From Thiobacillus sp. (GTDB taxonomy: Bacteria; Pseudomonadota; Gammaproteobacteria; Burkholderiales; Thiobacillaceae), in contig JAIBEI010000041.1 in the NCBI GenBank assembly GCA_019459055.1, forward strand, positions 126,863 through 190,862: a DNA stretch of 64,000 nucleotides, in the 5' to 3' direction. Positions 26,487 to 37,185 of the stretch are shown here, piece by piece (positions within the stretch are counted from its first letter, which is position 1; every line of letters starts with the position of its first letter). The notes beneath the pieces are model-generated. The model was not told the DNA's origin. It saw nothing but the letters and a program-made list of their open reading frames with translations, and did not search any database. The translations under genes were made by a program, and so were the position numbers.

Positions 26487-28322
26487 TCAGGCTCTACTGC
26501 GCTTCAGTCGCCACGTCTTCAGCGCCAGGCCGTGTCTTTTGTATATAAGGCCCACCACCATTGGCGAATAAACCATGGAGTGCAATCGTCGGCCCAGAAA
26601 GCCCATGAAACCCTTGGCAGTAGAAACATACGCAGCACGCCAATAGGAGTTTCTGTAGCCTGAAAATGTGAACGCCTCCCTGTCGACGATCTGTGCGTAT
26701 TTGCTGCCGCCAAAGCCTTCCGCATGACCAACACCATAAAAGGCCTCAATCATCTCAGCGTCTGGCTTGATCAGATAGCGATTGAATAAAATATCGAGAG
26801 ACCTGAGATAAAGTCTGCTGTCGCAATGCAAAATATTTGCCACGCTTCCATAGTCTTCAATAAATTGCCTGCATCCTTTCGCAATTTCCTGCCTCAACTC
26901 AATTTGTTTCTGCTGCTCATCATCAACATATTCATAGCCAAACTCACCATTGTTATGGCAAATACGTTTCAAGCTTCGCACAGGTTCAGTAAACAAAAAT
27001 TCAAAGACCGGAAGCGCCTGAAAAATTCTTGAAAACCGCCTCCGTGGTACACAATCATTAAAATAGAATCCATGCATATCTTCCGAGCTGACAATGCTAC
27101 CAAAATAATATCCGGTCATTTTGCACTGTTCTCCAATGACTGATTTCATGGAATCCTGTAATGTTCCCCTCCAACCCAGATCGACCAAAGCCACATTACC
27201 GGAAAAATCCTGACTTTTAAGGTAATCAAGCAGAACAGTCGCGTCTTCCTCCGAACGCTGGAAAAAATCACTTTCCTTAAGCGCTTGCATGAAAAGTGGT
27301 TTGTTTTTGCATGGATCCAGGTCAACCAGGCTCTCAGGCGCCACAACATCAATTCGCTCAAAGAACTCTCGCCCGGAAATGCGCCGCTCAAACAGACGCT
27401 CTTTATTTTTATGGCATGAAAATGCAGGCACATACAAGGCGCGTCTCGACAATCTCAAATAACAACTTGTTGCTTCAGCGGCGAGTTGATCAAACGCCTC
27501 CTTGATAAGATAAGTATCTCGCGCGCAAAAGAAAACCTTGTCGATCCCTCTGCGTTCGATATCATCCTTGATGAACTTTGCAAAGGCAACACAGGCTGGC
27601 CCAACCAAGGAATATCCTAGTTTGGCCAATGTATTGCCTTGAAAATCATCATGGGGCGCGAAGTATTCAAATATGCTGCTGGCACCATCCCGAACCGAGC
27701 GGTCAGGCATTCTATTCACCGCCATTCCCAGCCGCTCTGGAACGATGCAATCCGAATAGTGATTATCACCAACATGCTGGATTTCAGAGAAATCGAGACC
27801 GTAATGTTCAGCGACCCGTTTGTACAAATTACCGCTATGTTTCGTTGCTCCAAAACTTGACGATGCAAAAATATTGATGCCGTGCGCCACATGCTCTTGA
27901 ACGATTTTGCGCAAGAACCAGAGAGGCAAGTACATATCTGTAACAATGCAGCACTGCTTGCCTTGATCGATCAGCGATGCGACAACCTGAACATTTTCGG
28001 GAATCGGCTTTAGAAGGGCGCGCTCAAGGGCGAGCTCCTGCTTGAGCACCTTGGCCGGATTGTGAACAACCCAGCCCAATACCCGGTAAATTTGCCATAT
28101 GGATATATCTTCTTTTTTGCTGAGCTTCCTTGCGACACGCTCCGCCATAACACGCCAGCGCCGAAAGCCAAAAACACCAAAGCCCGGAAAACGATAATGG
28201 ACCACACCCGTGCATTCGACCAGGTCAAACACATGGAAAGGTCTCTTCAGCGGGCGAGAAATTAGCGTATCGAACAGATCGAAACTATACAGTTTCTTGT
28301 TTTTTTCTAATTGGTCTAACAT
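26487..28322 (-). CDS. HAD-superfamily protein of a polysaccharide region, AT-rich
   Basis: A 611-aa protein. Motif I is YSFDLFDTLISRP near the N-terminus. QGKQCCIVTDMYLPLWF fits motif II, and HVGDNHYSDCIVPERLGM fits motif IV of the HAD fold. A second part begins DKVFFCARDTYLIKEAFDQL and includes VALVDLGWRGTLQDSM, seen in large HAD-like proteins of O-antigen and capsule clusters. Phosphatase activity is plausible but the substrate is unknown. The ATG at 28322 is chosen; GTG at 28364 is open too. Base composition is clearly richer in A and T than the neighbours, suggesting recent acquisition. It is 87 bp upstream of the GT2 gene and on the same strand. Confidence 0.7.
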   Translation of the reverse strand: MLDQLEKNKKLYSFDLFDTLISRPLKRPFHVFDLVECTGVVHYRFPGFGVFGFRRWRVMAERVARKLSKKEDISIWQIYRVLGWVVHNPAKVLKQELALERALLKPIPENVQVVASLIDQGKQCCIVTDMYLPLWFLRKIVQEHVAHGINIFASSSFGATKHSGNLYKRVAEHYGLDFSEIQHVGDNHYSDCIVPERLGMAVNRMPDRSVRDGASSIFEYFAPHDDFQGNTLAKLGYSLVGPACVAFAKFIKDDIERRGIDKVFFCARDTYLIKEAFDQLAAEATSCYLRLSRRALYVPAFSCHKNKERLFERRISGREFFERIDVVAPESLVDLDPCKNKPLFMQALKESDFFQRSEEDATVLLDYLKSQDFSGNVALVDLGWRGTLQDSMKSVIGEQCKMTGYYFGSIVSSEDMHGFYFNDCVPRRRFSRIFQALPVFEFLFTEPVRSLKRICHNNGEFGYEYVDDEQQKQIELRQEIAKGCRQFIEDYGSVANILHCDSRLYLRSLDILFNRYLIKPDAEMIEAFYGVGHAEGFGGSKYAQIVDREAFTFSGYRNSYWRAAYVSTAKGFMGFLGRRLHSMVYSPMVVGLIYKRHGLALKTWRLKRSRA

Positions 28323-28781
28323 AATCAAATACTTGAACAGCTCGAATTTTTCGATGGAATGCACCGTCCATTGATGAGCACAATCAAATCCAGCTCAATT
28401 TCAGTAAATCGCAAATCACATCTCATTAGCAGCGCCGCGTCGTTTTATTTACCGCTGTGACAGTCATTTCGCCCTTCCAGGCATCAAAAGTCCGCGATTC
28501 CGTGCTTTGACAAACCTGCCAGTTGACCATTATCGCCATCGCAAGTTCGCCCTCGCTGACCAATAGGTCGAATCAACTTGCCGCTTATCTGAGTCATGGC
28601 CACGAAGATATGACCATCCCGGGGAGCCTTGCAATGCGTTGATTGCCCCGTTGCCGGCATTCGGACAGAGGGTACACGAGACCTTGCGGCGGATAGCGTT
28701 ATGTGGAAGCTAGCGTGCTTGAGCCTGATTGCAGCTGGGCGCGCTTTTTCCCTTGAACACTGCGGGGAATCACGGAGGCAG
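28323..28781. other. Junction without a recognisable gene between polysaccharide region and hisG
   Basis: About 460 bases between the HAD-type gene and the end of hisG. A 112-codon frame on the minus strand (28484-28822) overlaps the hisG end but shows no family pattern, so it is not called. No tRNA, att-like repeat or hisD remnant is visible. In related bacteria hisD often follows hisG, so this may be a rearrangement boundary. Confidence 0.5.
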
Positions 28782-29444
28782 TTACGCAGCGCCGCGTGCG
28801 CCGACCGCCGACAAGAAGCCATCGATCACGGGCTGGATCAACCCGCGCTTGAGCTTGAGCGCAGCCTGATTCACCACCAGGCGCGAACTGATGTCGCTGA
28901 TGTGTTCCACCGCGACCAGGCCGTTGGCCTTGAGGGTGCCGCCGGTGGAGACGAGGTCGACGATGACGTCGGACAGCCCCACCAGCGGGGCCAGTTCCAT
29001 CGAGCCGTACAGCTTGATCAGGTCGATGTGCACGCCCTTGGACGCGAAATGGTCGCGCGCCGCGTTGACGTATTTGGTGGCGACGCGGATGCGCGCGCCC
29101 TGCTTTACGTTGCCGGCGTAGTCGTAGCCCTCGCGCACGGCGACCATCATGCTGCAGCGCGCGATCCGCAGGTCGAGCGGCTGATAGAGGCCGTTGCCGC
29201 CGTGCTCGTTGAGCACGTCCTTGCCGGCGATGCCGAGGTCGGCGGCGCCGTATTGGACATAGGTGGGGACGTCGCTGGCGCGCACGATAATGAGCCGCAC
29301 GTCGGCGCGGTTGGTGCCGATGATGAGCTTGCGCGAGGACTCGGGGTTCTCGGACGGCGTAATGCCGGCCGCCGCCAGCAGCGGCAGGGTTTCTTCGAAG
29401 ATGCGGCCCTTGGACAGGGCGAGGGTGATTCCGGAGTAGGTCAT
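28782..29444 (-). CDS. hisG: ATP phosphoribosyltransferase, short form
   Basis: First enzyme of histidine synthesis, joining ATP and PRPP. At 220 aa it is the short HisG form, which lacks the C-terminal regulatory domain and needs HisZ elsewhere. Motifs include [18 protein letters not shown] at the N-terminus, [14 protein letters not shown] and the PRPP loop [17 protein letters not shown]. The ATG at 29444 removes a repeat-derived extension. It follows murA with a 147-bp gap containing a palindromic repeat; the next his gene is not present downstream. Confidence 0.96.
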   Translation of the reverse strand: MTYSGITLALSKGRIFEETLPLLAAAGITPSENPESSRKLIIGTNRADVRLIIVRASDVPTYVQYGAADLGIAGKDVLNEHGGNGLYQPLDLRIARCSMMVAVREGYDYAGNVKQGARIRVATKYVNAARDHFASKGVHIDLIKLYGSMELAPLVGLSDVIVDLVSTGGTLKANGLVAVEHISDISSRLVVNQAALKLKRGLIQPVIDGFLSAVGARGAA

Positions 29445-29548
29445 GTTGGATTGTGTTGGAGATTGCAACGATTCATCCCGGATGATCCATTGAACGCGAC
29501 CGCGCCCACAGGTGTGCGTGGCGATCCAGGGTTCTTCGATCCCGTCGC

Positions 29549-29582
29549 CATTCCGGATTGCTTCGCGTTGCTCGCAATGACC
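29549..29582. repeat. Palindromic repeat (CATTCCGGATTGCTTCG family) between murA and hisG
   Basis: CATTCCGGATTGCTTCGCG, followed by TTGCTCGCAATGACC, matches the element at the start of folC (47188-47250) and, inverted, the insert in thiO. It lies in the leader of hisG, downstream of the murA stop. Confidence 0.75.
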
Positions 29583-29591
29583 TGCATGGCT

Positions 29592-31083
<1,492 letters not shown>

Positions 31084-31098
31084 GCGTGTATGCCTCTT

Positions 31099-31854
31099 CT
31101 AGTGTCTGAGTTTGTAGCCGCTTCTCAGCAGCGCCAGGGTGAGCGCGGATATTGCCACAAAGCAGGCGCCGGCGACCAGCAGGCCGAGCCAGGGATCGGT
31201 GTCGGAGTGGCCGACGAAAGCGTAGCGGAAGCCGTCGATCAGATAAAAAACCGGGTTGGCGTGCGAGACGCCCTGCCAGAAGGGCGGCAGCGAATGGATC
31301 GAATAGAACACGCCGGAGAGGAAGGTGAGCGGCAGGATGAGGAAGTTCTGGAACGCCGCCAGCTGGTCATATTTTTCCGCCCAGATGCCCGCCACGATGC
31401 CAAGCGCGCCCATGATGGCGCAGGCCAGCAGTGCATACGCCAGCAACCACCCCAGGTGCGGCAGCTGCAATGGGGCGAACCACAGGGTCACCGCCCAGAC
31501 GCCGAACCCGACCACCAGGCCGCGGATCACCGCCGCCCCCAGATAGGCCAGGAAGAATTCCAGATACGACAGCGGCGGCAGCAGCACGAACACGATGTTG
31601 CCCTGCATCTTCGACTGGATCAGGCTGGACGAGCTGTTGGAAAACGCGTTCTGCAGCATGCTCATCATCACCAGCCCCGGCACCAGGAAACTGGTGTAGG
31701 AGACGCCGGGATAGACCTCGACGTGCGCTTCCAGCACGTGGGAAAAGATCAGCAGGTAGAGGAGCGCGGTCACCACGGGGGCGACTACGGTCTGCACCGC
31801 AACCTTCCAGAAGCGCAGCATTTCCTTGTAGAACAGTGCCGACAGTCCGCTCAT
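31099..31854 (-). CDS. ABC-2 type transporter permease
   Basis: A 251-aa membrane protein with six hydrophobic segments and the ABC-2 signature LTFLSGVFYSIHSLPPFWQGVSHANPVFYLIDGFRYAF. It pairs with the ATPase gene just upstream, whose stop overlaps its ATG (ATGA at 31851-31854). The frame extends upstream into that gene, but the coupled ATG is preferred. The pair resembles YadG/YadH-type exporters found next to Mla genes. The substrate is unknown. Confidence 0.93.
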   Translation of the reverse strand: MSGLSALFYKEMLRFWKVAVQTVVAPVVTALLYLLIFSHVLEAHVEVYPGVSYTSFLVPGLVMMSMLQNAFSNSSSSLIQSKMQGNIVFVLLPPLSYLEFFLAYLGAAVIRGLVVGFGVWAVTLWFAPLQLPHLGWLLAYALLACAIMGALGIVAGIWAEKYDQLAAFQNFLILPLTFLSGVFYSIHSLPPFWQGVSHANPVFYLIDGFRYAFVGHSDTDPWLGLLVAGACFVAISALTLALLRSGYKLRH

Positions 31855-32750
31855 GTGCGCTTCATGATGTCGGTGAAGACATCCTCCAGGTCGGGCTCGT
31901 GCAGCTGCATTTCGGTAACGCGGATGCTGGCGCCGCGCAGGTCGGCGAGCAGGGTCTCCAGGTCGGCATACTCGCTGAAATTGATGCGCCAGCTGCCGTC
32001 GGCGTCGTGCTGCAGGCGGGCCTGCCAGGCGGACGGTATGGCGTCGGCGTCGAGGCGCAGTTGCGCGCAATGCTCGTTGGTCAGCTGCAGCAGGTTGCGG
32101 GTGGTGTCGCAGGCGACCACACGCCCGCTTTTCAGCATGGCGATGCGGCTGCACAACGCCTCGGCCTCTTCCAGGTAATGCGTGGTCAGGAGGATGGTGT
32201 GCCCTTCGCGGTTGAGGCCGCTGATGAATTTCCACAGCGAGCGGCGCAGGTCGACATCGACCCCGGCGGTCGGTTCGTCGAGCACGATCACCGGCGGCTT
32301 GTGCACCAGCGCCTGCGCCACCAGCAGGCGGCGCTTCATGCCGCCCGACAGGCTCTGCGTGTTCTTGTCGGCGTGCGGGGCGAGATCGAGGTGGTGCATG
32401 ATCTCGTCGATCCAGCCGTCGTTGTGCTTGAGGCCGAAGTAACCGGACTGGATGCGCAGCGTTTCGCGCACGTTGAAGAAGGGATCGTAGACCAGTTCCT
32501 GCGGCACCACGCCCAGCGCGCGGCGCGTCTGCCGATAGTCTCGCACCACGTCGTGGCCCATGACGGCGGCGTGGCCGGAATCGGCGCGGGTGAGCCCGGC
32601 GAGGATCGAAATCAGCGTGGTCTTGCCGGCGCCATTGGGGCCCAGGAGCCCGAAAAATTCGCCCGGCTGGATGTCGAGCGAGACGCCGTCGAGCGCCTGG
32701 GTGACGCCGAAGCGCTTGCGCAGATCGCTAACATGGATCGCGGGACTCAT
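31851..32750 (-). CDS. ABC transporter ATP-binding protein (YadG-like)
   Basis: A 299-aa ATPase with Walker A GPNGAGKTT (37-45), the signature LSGGMKRR (134-141) and Walker B VIVLDEPTAGVD. Its C-terminal extension of about 80 residues is typical of ABC-2 exporters. It powers the adjacent permease. The ATG overlaps the stop of mlaB by four bases, linking it to the phospholipid transport operon. Confidence 0.95.
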   Translation of the reverse strand: MSPAIHVSDLRKRFGVTQALDGVSLDIQPGEFFGLLGPNGAGKTTLISILAGLTRADSGHAAVMGHDVVRDYRQTRRALGVVPQELVYDPFFNVRETLRIQSGYFGLKHNDGWIDEIMHHLDLAPHADKNTQSLSGGMKRRLLVAQALVHKPPVIVLDEPTAGVDVDLRRSLWKFISGLNREGHTILLTTHYLEEAEALCSRIAMLKSGRVVACDTTRNLLQLTNEHCAQLRLDADAIPSAWQARLQHDADGSWRINFSEYADLETLLADLRGASIRVTEMQLHEPDLEDVFTDIMKRT

Positions 32751-33025
32751 ACGGGCAGCAGTTCGGATACTCCGTACAACTCGGCCAGGGTGGTGAAACT
32801 GGCCGGCAAGCCGGTGCAGGCCAGCGTGCGGCCGGCCTGCCGGGCTTGTCGCATGGCGCTGAAGATGAGGGTGAGCGCAGCCGAATCGGCGGTTTCGACG
32901 CCGCTGAAGTCCAGCATGTCGATGCCTTTCGCAAGCTGCGGCTGCAATTCGCGCAGCAGGCTGCCGACGCTGTCGACGGTCACCGCGCCGGTGATGCGAC
33001 AGCGTGTTCCCTCACATGCGATCAC
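32747..33025 (-). CDS. mlaB: STAS-domain protein MlaB
   Basis: A 92-aa STAS protein that in E. coli binds the MlaFE complex and controls its assembly. The phosphorylatable-Ser-like position appears in DFSGVETADSAALTLI. The rest follows the anti-sigma-factor antagonist fold (GAVTVDSVGSLLRELQPQL). Both ends overlap neighbours by four bases (mlaC before, ABC ATPase after). Confidence 0.9.
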   Translation of the reverse strand: MIACEGTRCRITGAVTVDSVGSLLRELQPQLAKGIDMLDFSGVETADSAALTLIFSAMRQARQAGRTLACTGLPASFTTLAELYGVSELLPV

Positions 33026-33657
33026 GAGCCGTTGCGCGGGACCGGCATGGTCTCGCCGCGCGCCGATTGGACCGCCAGGGTTTTGATCAGGCCATCTATC
33101 CCGCTTTGACGGATGGTGCTGGCGAAGGAGGCCCGGTAATTGGTCACCAGGCTGACGCCGTCGATCGTCACATCGTAGACCTTCCAGCCGAAGGCCGTTT
33201 TGTAAAAGCTGTAGTGGATGGGGATCGGCTGCCCGCCCGGCTGACGGATTTCGGAGCGCACGGTCACATCGGTTTCGCCCGGCTTCATCGCCAGCGGCTT
33301 GAATTCGATGACCTGGTCGGTGAACGCGGTGAGCGAACTGGAATAGGTGCGCACCAGCAGGTTGCGGAATTCGGTCACCAGCGACTGTTTCTGCTTGGCC
33401 GTCGCACGCGGCCAGTGCTTGCCGAGGGCCAGCTGGGTCATGCGGTTGAAGTCGAAGTGGGGCAGGATTTTGGCCTCGACCAGCTGATGCACCTTGGCCA
33501 GGTTGCCGCGCTGAAGCTCCTTGTCCTGTTTCAGGATGGTGATGACTTCCTGCGTGGTGGTACGCGCCAGCACGTCGGGCGGGGATTCGGCGGCCAGCGC
33601 CGCCGGGGCATTGGCCCCCAGCAGTAACGCTAGCAGCAGTAAAAATGAACGCAGCAT
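33022..33657 (-). CDS. mlaC: Periplasmic phospholipid-binding protein MlaC
   Basis: A 211-aa protein with a Sec signal peptide (MLRSFLLLLALLLGANAPAA, cleavage near ALAAE). The MlaC/Ttg2 family pattern is seen in RMTQLALGKHWPRATAKQKQSLVTEFRNLLVRTYSSSL and in KVYDVTIDGVSLVTNYRASF. It shuttles phospholipids between the outer-membrane component and MlaFEDB. AGGAAC lies nine bases before the ATG. Its leader contains a run of twelve C on the coding strand, between the tolC-like stop and the ribosome site. Confidence 0.95.
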   Translation of the reverse strand: MLRSFLLLLALLLGANAPAALAAESPPDVLARTTTQEVITILKQDKELQRGNLAKVHQLVEAKILPHFDFNRMTQLALGKHWPRATAKQKQSLVTEFRNLLVRTYSSSLTAFTDQVIEFKPLAMKPGETDVTVRSEIRQPGGQPIPIHYSFYKTAFGWKVYDVTIDGVSLVTNYRASFASTIRQSGIDGLIKTLAVQSARGETMPVPRNGS

Positions 33658-33684
33658 AATCAGTTGTTCCTATTCGAGAAAATC

Positions 33685-33696
33685 GGGGGGGGGGGG
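33685..33696. repeat. Homopolymer of 12 G (12 C on the coding strand) upstream of mlaC
   Basis: An uninterrupted run of twelve G on the plus strand, 27-38 bases before the mlaC ATG and outside any coding region. Such runs can slip during replication and may vary among cells; a length error in sequencing is also possible. Confidence 0.9.
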
Positions 33697-33729
33697 AAAT
33701 TGAGCAGGGGTGAGGCGCAGACGCCCGGC

Positions 33730-35127
33730 CTACCAGAGTTCGCCCGTCAGGCGCGCCAACTGCGCCACATTCATGTTGTAGTCGTTGACCGTGCGCAAAT
33801 ACTCGGTCTGCGCCAGGGCATAGTTTTTGATCGCGTCGGCCACGTTGTCGGCGCTTTCCAGCCCGGCCGAAAAATCGGCCAACGACGCCACCATCCAGCG
33901 CCGCGCCGCCGCCGCGCCTTCGGCCAGATCGCGCTGCGAATCGTGGTTGGCGCGGGCGTTGGCATAGGCCTCGCCCACTTCAAACGGAATGCCGGCTACC
34001 GCAAAGGCCTTCTTGTGGTTGAGCGCTTCCAGTTCGGCCTGCGCCTGATTCACGCGGGCGCTCGTCGCCCCGAACACACCGTCCCATTTCACGCCCACCA
34101 CCGGGGTAAGGCCGCCGCCATTGAAGGGGTCGTTGAGGTAGGAGTTGTCCAGCCGCTCGCGCTGCGAGGCGTAGTTGAACTGCCCGACCACGCCGGCGTA
34201 TACGTCCGGCATGCGGTCGGCCTTTTTGGCGGCCACCAGGGCTCGGCGGGTGCGCAATCCCGCTTCGAGCTGCTGCATTTCGGGGCGCTCCAGCAGGGCG
34301 CGCGACTGCAGCTCGGCCAGCTCGATCTGCGGGAAGGCCACCGGCTCGATGCGATCATCGGCCACCGCGAGTTCGGCCTTCAGCCCGGTGCCGGTCAGCA
34401 CCTTCAGGCCGTCGAGGCTAATTTTCTCGATCGCACGCGACTGGTGCACGTACTTGGCGAGCATGCCTTTTGCGGTTTGCAGCGCATACAGGTCGGACTG
34501 CCGGGATTCGCCGGTTTCCTCTTCGAGGTTGCGCTCGACCGATTTGATGGCCCAATTCAGCCGTCCCTGCATGTCCTCCAGGAAAATCCGGATGTCGCGC
34601 GAGGTCAGATAGCCGTAGTAGGCGCGCTTGGTGTCGTATACCGTGTCGCCGCGCGTCTGCTTGAGCTCGCCGCGCTTGAGGTCGACATTGCCCTGCGCGG
34701 CCTCGCCGTACCGTTCGATCTTGCCGAAGGTATAGAGCGGTTTGGTCAACGCGAAGTCGAGGTGGGTCCAGTCGGAAACGCCGTTCCAATCGTCCCCGGA
34801 AGAGTTCAACGCGCAGGGTGGCGTGTTGCAGGTATTGTTGTCACCGCCCTGATTCTGAAAAAAACCGCCCTCGGCCTTGGGCGCGAGCCCGATAAAGGCG
34901 TTGGCGCTCACCCGCCAGCCGGCGTTGCCCCGCACTTCCTGCAACATGCCGCGCGCGGCTTCGACCACCTGTTCGCGCTCCTTGATGCGGGGGTCGGCAG
35001 CGAGGCTCATTTGAACGGCCTGCTGCAGGTTGATGGTTTCCGCCTGTCCGGGCAGCACGGCCAGAAGCATGCCCGCTGCCAGCAACATGCGAGTGACTGG
35101 ATTGAATCGGGTTGTGACAAATTTCAT
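33730..35127 (-). CDS. TolC-family outer-membrane protein within the mla operon
   Basis: A 465-aa protein with a signal peptide (about 1-28, ending GQAE) and two outer-membrane efflux protein repeats. The first has INLQQAVQMSLAADPRIKEREQVVEAARGM, the second LAELQSRALLERPEMQQLEAGLRTRRALVAAKKADRMPDV. Long alpha-helical stretches fit the periplasmic tunnel. Its ATG overlaps the mlaD stop (ATGA), so it is translated with MlaD. In Burkholderia-type operons the lipoprotein gene mlaA/vacJ sits at this position. A role as the outer-membrane partner of MlaD/MlaC is inferred, not shown. Confidence 0.88.
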   Translation of the reverse strand: MKFVTTRFNPVTRMLLAAGMLLAVLPGQAETINLQQAVQMSLAADPRIKEREQVVEAARGMLQEVRGNAGWRVSANAFIGLAPKAEGGFFQNQGGDNNTCNTPPCALNSSGDDWNGVSDWTHLDFALTKPLYTFGKIERYGEAAQGNVDLKRGELKQTRGDTVYDTKRAYYGYLTSRDIRIFLEDMQGRLNWAIKSVERNLEEETGESRQSDLYALQTAKGMLAKYVHQSRAIEKISLDGLKVLTGTGLKAELAVADDRIEPVAFPQIELAELQSRALLERPEMQQLEAGLRTRRALVAAKKADRMPDVYAGVVGQFNYASQRERLDNSYLNDPFNGGGLTPVVGVKWDGVFGATSARVNQAQAELEALNHKKAFAVAGIPFEVGEAYANARANHDSQRDLAEGAAAARRWMVASLADFSAGLESADNVADAIKNYALAQTEYLRTVNDYNMNVAQLARLTGELW

Positions 35128-35591
35128 TGTGGCGCTCCTTCCTGAGCTTGGCCATACATAAACCGTCCGATCAGATTCTCCAGCACTACGGCCGATTGAG
35201 TGATGAAAATCTGGTCCTGGTTCTTCAACATCCGGCTGTCGCCCCCCGCTTCCAGCCCGACATACTGCTCGCCCAGCAGGCCCGAGGTCATGATGGCCGC
35301 GGAGGTATCCTTGGGAAAAGCATAGCGGTTATCCAGCCGAAGGGTAACAACGGCTTCGTACGTCTCGTTGTCGAAATGGATATCCGCCACCCTGCCCACC
35401 ACCACCCCGGCGCTTTTAATCGGCGCACGCGGCTTGAGTCCGCCGATGTTGTCGAAGCGGGCAGCCACTTCGTAGCTGTCCGACGCGCCGACGGTGTTCA
35501 TGCTGCCGACCTTGAGCGCGAGGAACAGCAGCGCGGCGATGCCCGCGACAACGAATAATCCCACCCAGAAATCGAGTACGGTCCTGTTCAT
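35124..35591 (-). CDS. mlaD: Phospholipid transport substrate-binding MCE protein MlaD
   Basis: A 155-aa protein with one N-terminal helix (VLDFWVGLFVVAGIAALLFLAL) and a single MCE domain. The domain includes VAARFDNIGGLKPRAPIKSAGVVVGRV and ends in SGLLGEQYVGLEAGG. It forms the hexameric ring of the MlaFEDB complex in the periplasm. The gene directly follows mlaE, with no spacing, and overlaps the tolC-like gene. Confidence 0.96.
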   Translation of the reverse strand: MNRTVLDFWVGLFVVAGIAALLFLALKVGSMNTVGASDSYEVAARFDNIGGLKPRAPIKSAGVVVGRVADIHFDNETYEAVVTLRLDNRYAFPKDTSAAIMTSGLLGEQYVGLEAGGDSRMLKNQDQIFITQSAVVLENLIGRFMYGQAQEGAPQ

Positions 35592-36380
35592 TTAGTTGAG
35601 TCCCCGAAACATGAATGCGGTCAAAATAAAATCCAGCGCCAGCACGGCCAGGCTGGATGTCACCACGGTGCGCGTGGTGGCGCCCGATACGCCTTCGGCG
35701 GTCGGTGGCGCGTCGTAGCCTTCGAACAGCGCGATGGTGGTAATGGCGACGCCGAACACCACGCTCTTGATGACGCCATTCAGGATGTCCTGCTCGAAAT
35801 CGACCGCGCTCTTCATCTGCGACCAGAACGCACCTTCGTCGACGCCGATCAGCTGCACGCCGACCAGGTAGCCGCCGAAAATCCCCATCGCCGAGAACAG
35901 CGCGGCCAAAAGCGGCATCGAGATCACCCCCGCCCAGAAACGCGGCGCCACCACGCGGGCAATCGGATCGACCGCCATCATTTCCATCGCCGACAGCTGC
36001 TCGGTCGCCTTCATCAGGCCAATCTCCGCGGTGATGGCCGAGCCGGCGCGGCTGGCGAACAGCAGCGCCGCCACCACCGGCCCCAGTTCGCGCACCAGCG
36101 ACAGCGCCACCAGAATCCCCAGCGCATCTTCCGCGCCGTAGGTTTGCAGCGTCTCGTAGCCCTGCAGACCGAGCACCATGCCGACGAACAGCCCCGACAC
36201 CAGGATGATGATGAGCGAGAGCACGCCGGTGAAATACATCTCGCGGATGGTCAGCCCGAAGCGGCGGAATGCGGTGCCCGAGTGCAGCAGCACCGCCACG
36301 AAGAAGCGGGCCGCAAAGCCGATGCGCCAGACCGCCTGCAAGGTGCGGTTTCCGAGGTTTTCAATCGATCGTTTAAACAC
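35592..36380 (-). CDS. mlaE: Phospholipid transport permease MlaE
   Basis: A 262-aa inner-membrane permease of the MlaE/YrbE family. [77 protein letters not shown] is represented by its key parts GLQGY, RELGPV, AGSA and EIGxMK. The chosen GTG at 36380 gives the standard [10 protein letters not shown] start and overlaps mlaF by eight bases; an ATG at 36410 is also open. Confidence 0.94.
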   Translation of the reverse strand: MFKRSIENLGNRTLQAVWRIGFAARFFVAVLLHSGTAFRRFGLTIREMYFTGVLSLIIILVSGLFVGMVLGLQGYETLQTYGAEDALGILVALSLVRELGPVVAALLFASRAGSAITAEIGLMKATEQLSAMEMMAVDPIARVVAPRFWAGVISMPLLAALFSAMGIFGGYLVGVQLIGVDEGAFWSQMKSAVDFEQDILNGVIKSVVFGVAITTIALFEGYDAPPTAEGVSGATTRTVVTSSLAVLALDFILTAFMFRGLN

Positions 36381-37185
36381 GCTGTTTTCCCAGTCGCAAG
36401 TCGTCGGCATAGGGCGGCGCCGGATAATGGAACGGCACCGGGCCATCGGCCTCGCCATGCACGAACTGATGCACGTACGGCAAGTCGGACGCCCGGATCT
36501 CCGCTGCAGTTCCCTCGGCGACGATCACGCCTTCCGAGACGAAATAAATGTAATCGACGATCTTAAGCGACTCCTGCACGTCGTGGGTCACCACCAGCGA
36601 GGTCAGTCCCAGCGTGTCGGTCAGGCGGCGGATCAGGTTGCCGGTGACGCCCAGCGAAATGGGGTCGAGCCCGGCAAACGGCTCGTCGTACATCACCAGC
36701 ATGGGGTCGAGTGCGATCGCGCGCGCCAGCGCCACCCGTCGCGCCATACCGCCGGACAGCTCTGCTGGCATCAACTGCGCGGCGCCGCGCAGACCCACCG
36801 CGTGCAGCTTCATCAGCACCAGGTCGCGGATGGCGTCTTCAGGGAGGTCGGTGTGCTCGCGCAGCTGGAACGCCACGTTGTCGAACACCGAAATGTCGGT
36901 GAACAGCGCGCCGAACTGGAACAGCATGCCCATCTTGCGGCGCAGGCGGTAGAGGCCGGCCTGGCCGAGCTCGCCCACCGATTGGCCCGCCACCCGCACC
37001 CGTCCCTGGCCGGGCTTGAGTTGCCCGCCAATCAGGCGCAAAAGGGTGGTTTTGCCGCAACCGCTGCTGCCCATGATGGCGATGACCTGCCCGCGCCGGG
37101 CGGTCAGGTTGACGCCCTTCAGAACCGGGCGGTCGCCATAGCCAAATTCGACATCCTCGATTTCGACCAGATTGTCGTTATGCAA
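36373..37185 (-). CDS. mlaF: Phospholipid transport ATP-binding protein MlaF
   Basis: A 270-aa ABC ATPase with Walker [10 protein letters not shown] (39-47), the signature [14 protein letters not shown] and Walker [15 protein letters not shown]. The C-terminal tail interacts with MlaB in known complexes. It is the first gene of the mla operon in this window. The 228 bp upstream of it (37186-37413) carry a REP-like repeat, so its promoter lies in or near that repeat. Confidence 0.96.
   Translation of the reverse strand: MHNDNLVEIEDVEFGYGDRPVLKGVNLTARRGQVIAIMGSSGCGKTTLLRLIGGQLKPGQGRVRVAGQSVGELGQAGLYRLRRKMGMLFQFGALFTDISVFDNVAFQLREHTDLPEDAIRDLVLMKLHAVGLRGAAQLMPAELSGGMARRVALARAIALDPMLVMYDEPFAGLDPISLGVTGNLIRRLTDTLGLTSLVVTHDVQESLKIVDYIYFVSEGVIVAEGTAAEIRASDLPYVHQFVHGEADGPVPFHYPAPPYADDLRLGKQRV

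Noticed and set aside
28484-28822. A 112-codon minus-strand frame after hisG as a possible gene
   Set aside because: It overlaps the hisG end and shows no motif, signal peptide or family resemblance.
33658-33729. A third full GTGAGG element at the mlaC leader
   Set aside because: Only one short unit (GGGGTGAGGCG) is present beside the G-run; too little to call.
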